In this document: piece after piece, positions 7,739 to 13,125 of the stretch
How positions within the stretch are numbered: the stretch's first letter is position 1
Layout: each line of letters opens with the position of its first letter
Assembly: GCA_947253135.1 (NCBI GenBank)
Contig: CAMXYS010000029.1
Location: forward strand, 1 to 14,766
DNA: 14,766 nt
Source of the DNA: an uncultured Clostridia bacterium
Lineage (GTDB): Bacteria > Bacillota > Clostridia > Saccharofermentanales > Fastidiosipilaceae
Reading direction: 5' to 3'
Notes under the pieces: model-generated
Seen by the model: only the letters and a program-made list of their open reading frames with translations
Databases searched by the model: none
What the model was told of the DNA's origin: nothing
Program-made: the position numbers and the translations under genes

Positions 7739-8836
7739 ATGAAGTTGGAAATTAAGGAGGCAGCCGCTTGCCGTTATGATGCTGTTTCGCTTGGTGAGGT
7801 CATGCTGCGCCTGGATCCGGGAGATAGCAGGATCCGTTGTGCCAGGCAATTTCAAGCCTGGGAGGGTGGCGGAGAATACAATGTTGTCCGCGGTCTGAGG
7901 CGCTGCTTCGGCCTGCGCACTGCGGTTGTGACCGCCTTGGCGGACAATGACGTCGGCTGGCTGATTGAAGATTTTATTCTGCAAGGGGGAGTGGATACAA
8001 GCTGGATCAAGTGGGATGCCTATGATGGTATCGGCCGCACTGGTCGCAATGGCCTGAATTTCACCGAACGCGGTTTCGGCGTAAGAGGGGCCAGGGGCAT
8101 TTCTGACCGCGCCTACACAGCCGTCAGTAACTTAAAACCGGGCGACATTGATTGGGACAAGCTGTTTGGTGAGGACGGTGTCCGCTGGTTTCACACCGGG
8201 GGGATCTTTGCCGCCTTGTCAGAGACGACGGCAGAAGTGGCCATTGAGGCGCTGACAGCAGCCAAAAAATACGGGACGATCACTAGTTATGACCTCAACT
8301 ACAGGCCCTCACTGTGGAATGCTATCGGTGGTCAGGCCAAGTGCCAGGAGATAAACAAAAGGATTGCCCCCCTGATTGATGTCATGATTGGCAATGAGGA
8401 GGACTTTATTGCCTGCCTGGGCTTTGAAGTTGAGGGCAGCGACGAAAATTTAAAAGATTTGGACACCGACAGCTACACCCGCATGCTCAAAACAGCCTCC
8501 GCCACTTATCCGAATTTTAAGGCTATCGGCAACAGCCTGCGGACTGTACATACGGCCAGTGACAATGACTGGTCCGGCTTGATTTATTGTGACGGTACGG
8601 TCCATAAGGCCAAGCAATATGACCACCTGGAGATTTTTGACCGGGTTGGCGGTGGCGACAGCTTTGCCTCCGGCATTATTTACGGCCTGATGACTACCGG
8701 TGATCCGGAAAAAGCAGTTAACTATGGAGCGGCTCATGGCGCCCTGGCCATGACGACGCCCGGGGATACGACTACAGCTCGCAAGAGTGAAGTTGAAGCC
8801 TTGATGGGCGGTGGTAGCGCTCGCGTACAGCGCTGA
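7739..8836 (+). CDS. kdgK: 2-dehydro-3-deoxygluconokinase-like sugar kinase (PfkB family)
   Basis: PfkB-family kinase, inferred to phosphorylate KDG with ATP to give KDPG for Eda. Seen: the N-terminal strand DAVSLGEVMLRLDPG, a glycine-rich signature-1-like segment EGGGEYNVVRGLRR (about residues 41-54), the substrate-lid region, YDLNYRPSLW, IGNEEDF, and the C-terminal signature DRVGGGDSFASGIIYG with the catalytic base D307. Most PfkB enzymes have GAGD there; this one reads GGGD. At 365 residues it is about 50 longer than typical KdgK, so it is a divergent member and KDG specificity rests mainly on the operon. It starts at ATG with a strong AAGGAGG five bases upstream, after an 80-base AT-rich gap that holds no clear promoter or terminator. 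I see no convincing terminator after it either. Confidence 0.85.
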   Translation: MKLEIKEAAACRYDAVSLGEVMLRLDPGDSRIRCARQFQAWEGGGEYNVVRGLRRCFGLRTAVVTALADNDVGWLIEDFILQGGVDTSWIKWDAYDGIGRTGRNGLNFTERGFGVRGARGISDRAYTAVSNLKPGDIDWDKLFGEDGVRWFHTGGIFAALSETTAEVAIEALTAAKKYGTITSYDLNYRPSLWNAIGGQAKCQEINKRIAPLIDVMIGNEEDFIACLGFEVEGSDENLKDLDTDSYTRMLKTASATYPNFKAIGNSLRTVHTASDNDWSGLIYCDGTVHKAKQYDHLEIFDRVGGGDSFASGIIYGLMTTGDPEKAVNYGAAHGALAMTTPGDTTTARKSEVEALMGGGSARVQR

Positions 8837-8912
8837 TTGTCAGCAGTCTTGCCGACGGCGGCGGGTTTAATCACGCCATGACACCCTAGGTAGCGGAGAA
8901 GGGCGACTTGAC

Positions 8913-8941
8913 TTTACAAAGGTCAGTCAGCTAACTATAAT
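8913..8941 (+). promoter_or_regulatory. Strong predicted promoter of the riboflavin operon
   Basis: TTTACA at 8913-8918 (5 of 6), a 17-base spacer, and a perfect TATAAT at 8936-8941. Transcription would start near 8948, about a dozen bases ahead of the FMN riboswitch, which is the expected layout. A TTGACT at 8908-8913 is too far away (22 bases) to be the -35. Confidence 0.75.
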
Positions 8942-8960
8942 TAAAACCTATCCAAGTTAA

Positions 8961-9074
8961 TGTTTCGGGGCAAGGTGAAAGTCCTTACCGGCGGTAAAGC
9001 CCGCGAGTCGACGAAGAGTCGAAATGATTCGGTGAAATTCCGGAGCCGACGGTATAGTCCGGAGGAGAGAAACA
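8961..9074 (+). ncRNA. FMN riboswitch aptamer (RFN element)
   Basis: The conserved RFN blocks occur in order. P1 is TGTTTC (8961-8966) pairing with GAAACA (9069-9074). Between them lie GGGGCAAGGTGAAAGTCCTTACCGGCGGTAAA's consecutive P2 and junction blocks, then GCCCGCGAGTC, a short variable stem (GTCGACGAAGAGTCG), TTCGGTGAAATTCCGG, AGCCGACGGTATAGTCCGG and a closing purine-rich stretch. This matches the aptamer that binds flavin mononucleotide and represses rib genes in Bacillota. With the terminator at 9126-9162 it forms a transcription-attenuation switch: FMN binding stabilises P1 and allows the terminator to form. A possible anti-terminator is AGGCTGA (near 9077), partly complementary to the 5' arm of the terminator. 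Confidence 0.96.
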
Positions 9075-9125
9075 GCAGGCTGAGTTTCAAGGCTTGGCCG
9101 CCGATTGTCGGTAATTGTTTTGTTC

Positions 9126-9162
9126 AGAGCCTCGTTTCCTGATAAGGACGAGGCTCTTTTTT
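9126..9162 (+). terminator. Riboswitch-controlled intrinsic terminator
   Basis: AGAGCCTCGT (9126-9135) pairs perfectly with ACGAGGCTCT (9148-9157). The stem extends through CCT/AGG past a two-base bulge to a GATA loop. Six T (9157-9162) follow. It sits between the aptamer and ribD. Confidence 0.9.
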
Positions 9163-9193
9163 GTCGACTAAACGGTGGGGGGTGGTCATTTTG

Positions 9194-10336
9194 ATGGATA
9201 TGGATCAATACTACATGCATAGGGCCATTGATTTGGCTGACCGAGCCTGCGGGCGCACCTGGCCCAACCCCTTGGTGGGCTGCGTGGTGGTCAAAGCGGG
9301 ATCGGTCATAGCAGAGGGCTGGCACCACAAGGCCGGCGAAGCACATGCTGAACGCGATGCCTTGCTTAAATTACCGACCGGTGCAGCTGCCGGTGCCACC
9401 TTGTATGTGACCTTGGAGCCTTGTTGCCACCAGGGGCGGACACCGCCCTGTACGGATTTAATTATTGCAGCCGGAATCAGCCGAGTTGTTGTTGGCAGCA
9501 CAGACCCCAATCCGCTGGTCGCAGGTAAGGGGATCCGGCAATTGGAGGCGGCCGGCATTGATGTTACAGTGGGGGTGGCTGAGGCACGCTGTCAAGAACA
9601 AAATTTGTTTTTTCGTCATTTTATGCTGCAGCGCAGACCCTATATCGCCCAAAAATATGCCATGACCCTAGATGGCAAAATTGCGGCTGTGGACGGCAGT
9701 TCCAAGTGGATTACAGGAGAGCAGGCCAGACAACACGTCCAGACCTTGCGCAAGGCCTACCACAGTATTTTAATCGGCAGCGGTACAGCCTTAGCTGACG
9801 ATCCGCTTTTAACGTGCCGGATTGATCCCCAGGCCAACCCGATTCGGCTGATCTGTGACCGGCGCTTCCGTCTGCATGAAGATCTTCAATTGGTGCAGAC
9901 GGCGACTGAAGTGCGGACAATTCTGTTTTCGGACAGCGGCAGCACCGCTGCTGACCCGCTGAAAAAAAAGCGTTTAACTGAAGTTTTCGGCCTGGAGATT
10001 TACGAGCAGGAAGGCGGCTTTACAGTACCGGACCTGGTGCAAAAAATAGCGGGCTTGAATATTGTGTCGGTCTTGGTTGAAGGCGGGTCAAGTATTCACG
10101 GTTCTTTTTTGACCGCCGGTTTGACGGACTACGTATATGCTTATATAGCACCTAAGTTGGTCGGCGGGGAGCTGGCGCCCGGACCGGTCGGGGGGGCGGG
10201 TTTGGCCCCGATGGCCTCTGCGCTCACCTTGACTGAGCCGATATTAAGCCGTTTCGGTCAGGATATTTTGCTGGCCGGGCGGCCGCAGGGAACTGCCGGA
10301 CAGGATAGGTCCGGCGAACTTACAGAGGGGAACTAA
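9194..10336 (+). CDS. ribD: Bifunctional diaminohydroxyphosphoribosylaminopyrimidine deaminase / 5-amino-6-(5-phosphoribosylamino)uracil reductase
   Basis: RibD carries out steps two and three of the GTP branch of riboflavin synthesis: hydrolytic deamination, then NADPH-dependent reduction of the ribosyl chain. Seen: an N-terminal cytidine-deaminase-type domain (about residues 1-145) with zinc ligands H51 in HAE (E53 catalytic) and C77/C86 in PCCHQGRTPPC; then a reductase domain from RPYIAQKYAMTLDGKIA, including SSKWITGEQAR, SILIGSGTALADDPLLTCR and the late VEGGSSIHGSFL. The 380 residues fit the family. The ATG at 9194 is preferred because a G-rich GGGTGG sequence lies about eight bases upstream and the protein then starts near MDQYYMHRAIDLA; upstream in-frame TTG codons fall in or near the terminator T-run. 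First gene of the operon; ribE starts three bases after its stop. Confidence 0.96.
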   Translation: MDMDQYYMHRAIDLADRACGRTWPNPLVGCVVVKAGSVIAEGWHHKAGEAHAERDALLKLPTGAAAGATLYVTLEPCCHQGRTPPCTDLIIAAGISRVVVGSTDPNPLVAGKGIRQLEAAGIDVTVGVAEARCQEQNLFFRHFMLQRRPYIAQKYAMTLDGKIAAVDGSSKWITGEQARQHVQTLRKAYHSILIGSGTALADDPLLTCRIDPQANPIRLICDRRFRLHEDLQLVQTATEVRTILFSDSGSTAADPLKKKRLTEVFGLEIYEQEGGFTVPDLVQKIAGLNIVSVLVEGGSSIHGSFLTAGLTDYVYAYIAPKLVGGELAPGPVGGAGLAPMASALTLTEPILSRFGQDILLAGRPQGTAGQDRSGELTEGN

Positions 10337-10339
10337 ATC

Positions 10340-11035
10340 TTGTTTACAGGAATAATTGAAGCACAGGGTCGCATTTTAAACATCCGCAAGGGAGCGGTAT
10401 CCGCCCGCTTGACGATTGCTGTCCCTCACATTTTACAAGAGACTGCCTTGGGCGATAGCATCGCTGTCAACGGTGTTTGTCTGACCGCGGCCGACCTGTC
10501 AGCAGACAGCTTTGCTGCTGATGTGATGGCCGAAACAATGCGTCGCAGCAATTTAGGCTTGCTGCGCACCGGTTCGCTGGTCAATTGCGAACGGGCTTTG
10601 ACCCTAAACAGTCGCCTGGGTGGACACTTGGTTTCCGGCCACATTGACGGGACGGGCACAGTTTTGGAAAAACGGCAAGAAGACAATGCCGTTTGGTTTA
10701 AGATTGCCTGTGGGTCGGATCTGGCCGGAGAGCTGATTCCGAAAGGCTCGATTGCTATAGACGGAATTAGTTTGACTGTAGTGGCAGTTGGGCAAGACTA
10801 TTTTACAGTCTCTATTATTCCCCATACGATGACAGAGACGACTCTGGGTGCAAGCCAACCGGGCACAGTCGTAAATTTAGAGCCCGACCTCATCGGTAAA
10901 TATGTCAAAAAACACTTGGCGGCTCTGGCCGGCAGCAGCGATCCTAAGAGTGAGGCCGTGGCCGGCAGACCGGAGCAGAGGCAGCGGGGCGAGAGTATCA
11001 GCTTGGAAACATTAGCTCAAAATGGTTTTTTCTAA
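10340..11035 (+). CDS. ribE: Riboflavin synthase, alpha subunit
   Basis: Dismutates two molecules of 6,7-dimethyl-8-ribityllumazine to riboflavin and 5-amino-6-ribitylaminouracil. Seen: two tandem lumazine-binding domains. The first begins MFTGIIEAQG and contains DSIAVNGVCLTA; the second begins GGHLVSGHIDGTGTV (about residue 93) and contains GSIAIDGISLTVV, showing the internal duplication typical of the family. The start codon is TTG at 10340, fixed by the invariant MFTGIIE N-terminus and by GAGGGG nine bases upstream. At 231 residues it has a polar C-terminal tail of about 15-20 residues beyond the usual length. It follows ribD with a three-base gap, so translation is probably coupled. Confidence 0.96.
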   Translation: MFTGIIEAQGRILNIRKGAVSARLTIAVPHILQETALGDSIAVNGVCLTAADLSADSFAADVMAETMRRSNLGLLRTGSLVNCERALTLNSRLGGHLVSGHIDGTGTVLEKRQEDNAVWFKIACGSDLAGELIPKGSIAIDGISLTVVAVGQDYFTVSIIPHTMTETTLGASQPGTVVNLEPDLIGKYVKKHLAALAGSSDPKSEAVAGRPEQRQRGESISLETLAQNGFF

Positions 11036-11116
11036 AGCACGGCCGGACGGCACAAAAATAAGAATCATACTTTCAGTCAAAAAATGGGAAGTTAGTTTAA
11101 GCGAGGAGAATGGTCG

Positions 11117-12391
11117 ATGTTTAAAGACAGTGAAGCAGACCTCTACACTGAGGCGAAAAACAGGATAGAAGCTTGTCTGGAGGATCTTAAAGCCGGCAAA
11201 TGTGTGTTGGTGATCGATGATCCTGACCGCGAAAATGAGGGCGATTTAATTTGTGCGGCTGTCCATGCGACAACTGAAAATATAAATTTTATGGCCAGCA
11301 GTGCCAAAGGCTTGATCTGTATGCCGATGAGCACAGCGGATGGCGACCGCCTGGGCCTGCCGATGATGGTGGAAAATAACACCGACAACCACGAAACGGC
11401 CTTTACTGTTTCCATTGACCACGTAGATACGACGACGGGTATATCGGCTGTCGAGCGCGCTTTGACGGCCAGGATGTGTGTGGCCGAAGAGGCCAAACCG
11501 CGTGATTTTCGCCGGCCGGGCCACATGTTTCCGCTGATCGCTAAAGAGGGTGGTGTCTTAGTGCGCAGTGGGCACACGGAGGCTACAGTTGATCTCTTGC
11601 GCTTAGCCGGCTTGCCGACGGTCGGTTTGTGTTGCGAAATTATGGCGGACGACGGCGAGATGATGCGGACGACGGAGCTGCTTGAATTTGCCAAAAAATA
11701 TGACCTTAAAGTGATGAGTGTGGCTGATTTGATTCGCTACCGCATGAATATAGAGTCGGTGGTCAAGGAAGAGGCGGATGTCCGCTTCCCCTGCAAGTAC
11801 GGCAATGACTGGCGCATTAAGGGCTTTGTCAACACGGCCACCGGCGAACATCATGTGGCCCTAGTGCTGGGTGACTACGCCAACGGCGAGCCGGTTTTGT
11901 GCCGCGTTCACTCCGAATGCCTGACCGGGGATGCGCTGGGGTCGCGCCGCTGTGATTGCGGCCAGCAATACGATGCAGCTATGCGGACCATAGCAGCTGA
12001 GGGCCGAGGCGTTTTGGTATATATGCGGCAGGAAGGCCGTGGTATTGGCCTGATCAATAAATTAAAGGCCTATGAATTACAAGACCAAGGGATGGATACG
12101 GTCGAAGCCAATTTAGCTTTGGGCTTTCCTGCTGATATGAGAGACTACGGCATCGGCGCTCAAATTTTAAGAGCTTTGGGGGTCACAGACTTGCGTCTTT
12201 TGACTAACAATCCGACCAAAATTACCGGCTTGACCGGTTACGGCATTAAGATTGTGGAAAGAGTGCCTATTCAAATGGACATGCAGGCTGACGACGCCTA
12301 CTATCTGATGACAAAGCAAGAAAAAATGGATCATTTAACAAATTATAAAACAGAGGGCTGCACTTGCAGCCGGGAAGGAGAACAAAAATGA
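11117..12391 (+). CDS. ribBA: Bifunctional 3,4-dihydroxy-2-butanone-4-phosphate synthase / GTP cyclohydrolase II
   Basis: This fusion opens both branches of riboflavin synthesis. The N-terminal DHBP synthase domain (about residues 1-210) makes the four-carbon unit from ribulose-5-phosphate; it shows DDPDRENEGD (R38, E39, E41, D43), TTGISAVERALT and GHTEATVDLLRLAG with H153. The C-terminal GTP cyclohydrolase II domain (about 215-410) opens GTP with loss of formate; zinc cysteines C268, C279 and C281 lie in SECLTGDALGSRRCDCG, followed by YMRQEGRGIGL and LLTNNPTKITGL. Both active sites look intact. The 424 residues slightly exceed the usual 400, from short extensions at both ends. The ATG has AGGAG eight bases upstream. 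It is 81 bases after ribE and overlaps ribH by four bases (ATGA). Confidence 0.97.
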   Translation: MFKDSEADLYTEAKNRIEACLEDLKAGKCVLVIDDPDRENEGDLICAAVHATTENINFMASSAKGLICMPMSTADGDRLGLPMMVENNTDNHETAFTVSIDHVDTTTGISAVERALTARMCVAEEAKPRDFRRPGHMFPLIAKEGGVLVRSGHTEATVDLLRLAGLPTVGLCCEIMADDGEMMRTTELLEFAKKYDLKVMSVADLIRYRMNIESVVKEEADVRFPCKYGNDWRIKGFVNTATGEHHVALVLGDYANGEPVLCRVHSECLTGDALGSRRCDCGQQYDAAMRTIAAEGRGVLVYMRQEGRGIGLINKLKAYELQDQGMDTVEANLALGFPADMRDYGIGAQILRALGVTDLRLLTNNPTKITGLTGYGIKIVERVPIQMDMQADDAYYLMTKQEKMDHLTNYKTEGCTCSREGEQK

Positions 12392-12861
12392 AAGTGATGG
12401 AAGGTCGTTTAAACGGCAGTGGTTTGCGCTTTGCAATTGTGGCGGCTCGGTTCAATGAGTTTATTGTGTCGCGGCTGATTGCAGGGGCCGAAGACAGCCT
12501 GCTGCGGCACGGAACAGCAGCAGAAGATATCAGCCTGGTGTGGGTTCCGGGAGCCTTTGAGATCCCGCTCGTTGCTCAAAAATTGGCTGCCAGCGGCAAG
12601 TTTGACGCAGTTATTTGTCTGGGCGCCGTGATCAGAGGGTCAACGAGTCACTATGATTTAGTTTGCAATGAGGTGGCTAAAGGAATTGCCCAGGTTGGGC
12701 TAAAGCAAGACCTGCCCGTCATCTTTGGCGTAGTTACAACTGACACTATTGAACAGGCGATTGAGCGGGCCGGTACCAAGGCCGGAAACAAGGGGGCTGA
12801 CGCAGCTGTTTCAGCTCTGGAGATGGTCCAGCTAAGCAGGGCCCTCAGCACAGAAATCTGA
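12388..12861 (+). CDS. ribH: 6,7-dimethyl-8-ribityllumazine synthase
   Basis: RibH condenses 5-amino-6-ribitylaminouracil with 3,4-dihydroxy-2-butanone-4-phosphate to the lumazine that RibE uses; relatives assemble into pentamers or 60-subunit shells that can enclose riboflavin synthase. Seen: VAARFNEFIVSRL, WVPGAFEIPLVA, LGAVIRGSTSHYD with catalytic H88, GVVTTDTIEQAIERAG with R127, and GTKAGNKGADAAVSALEM. Both key residues carry the same numbers as in the B. subtilis enzyme. The 157 residues are typical. The ATG overlaps the ribBA stop (ATGA), with GGAAGGAG seven bases upstream, so translation is probably coupled. Upstream in-frame codons lie inside ribBA and are not needed. Last gene of the rib operon. 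Confidence 0.97.
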   Translation: MKVMEGRLNGSGLRFAIVAARFNEFIVSRLIAGAEDSLLRHGTAAEDISLVWVPGAFEIPLVAQKLAASGKFDAVICLGAVIRGSTSHYDLVCNEVAKGIAQVGLKQDLPVIFGVVTTDTIEQAIERAGTKAGNKGADAAVSALEMVQLSRALSTEI

Positions 12862-12932
12862 TGCTGTTTTGATTTTCAGGCTCGGCCAGGCAGAACTGAA
12901 CCTGAGTCCTCGCAATTTGATTGTAGCTATAG

Positions 12933-13001
12933 TCCGCGGGTGAACCGGTGGGGGCTTGTGCCGAGACGCAAGCTAGCCGGAGCTAGCACCGGCGGATTTT
13001 T
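12933..13001 (+). terminator. GC-rich structured terminator after ribH
   Basis: TCCGCGGGTG (12933-12942) pairs with CACCGGCGGA (12987-12996) with one G·G mismatch; five T follow (12997-13001). Inside is a hairpin GCTTGTG-CCGAGA-CGCAAGC (12954-12973) and a GCTAGC-CGGA-GCTAGC repeat (12972-12987). An alternative pairing of CCGGTG (12945-12950) with CACCGG (12987-12992) competes with the outer stem. Its position between ribH and pcrA fits the end of the rib operon. The branched shape is more elaborate than a simple terminator. Confidence 0.6.
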
Positions 13002-13081
13002 GCTGTTTAAATGCCTGTCGTTTAAACCCCCTTTAAATAAAGATTTTATTCTTTTTTACTGCCGACCGGCCGGTTCGGGTG

Positions 13082-13090
13082 TGATAAGAT
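13082..13090 (+). promoter_or_regulatory. Possible extended -10 promoter for pcrA
   Basis: TGATAAGAT gives TGn followed by TAAGAT (4 of 6 to TATAAT). No matching -35 is present 17 bases upstream; instead a palindrome, ACCGGCCGGT (13065-13074) flanked by CCG and CGG, occupies that place. About 30 bases separate the likely transcript start from the ATG. Confidence 0.35.
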
Positions 13091-13125
13091 GAACGTTCGG
13101 AAAGAAGATGAAGGAGTCCGACGGA

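Noticed and set aside
8832..8870. Terminator after kdgK (GCTGA-TTG-TCAGC, and GC-rich bases at 8851-8864)
   Set aside because: Stems are short and there is no T-run, so I do not call an intrinsic terminator here. The kdgK transcript end remains unidentified.
8960..9142. Sixty-codon open frame across the riboswitch
   Set aside because: It coincides with the FMN aptamer and terminator, whose structure explains the sequence.
9465..9665. Overlapping plus-strand open frame within ribD
   Set aside because: It is out of frame with the intact RibD domains and has no ribosome binding site of note; it is a shadow frame.
11143..11694. Antisense open frame of 183 codons opposite ribBA
   Set aside because: The plus-strand DHBP synthase frame is unambiguous. 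The antisense product is low-complexity in Ser/Arg/Ala, as expected of a mirror frame in GC-rich third positions.
12928..12961. Second FMN riboswitch after ribH, because TATAGTCCG (12928-12936) also occurs in the aptamer (9053-9061) and a GGGTGAA follows
   Set aside because: The other RFN blocks (GCCCGCGAG, GGTGAAATTCCGG, AGCCGACGG) are absent and the order is wrong. The shared nine bases are most likely chance.
13091..13098. LexA/SOS box at GAACGTTC ahead of pcrA
   Set aside because: The half sites are directly joined; the Gram-positive box needs four bases between GAAC and GTTC.
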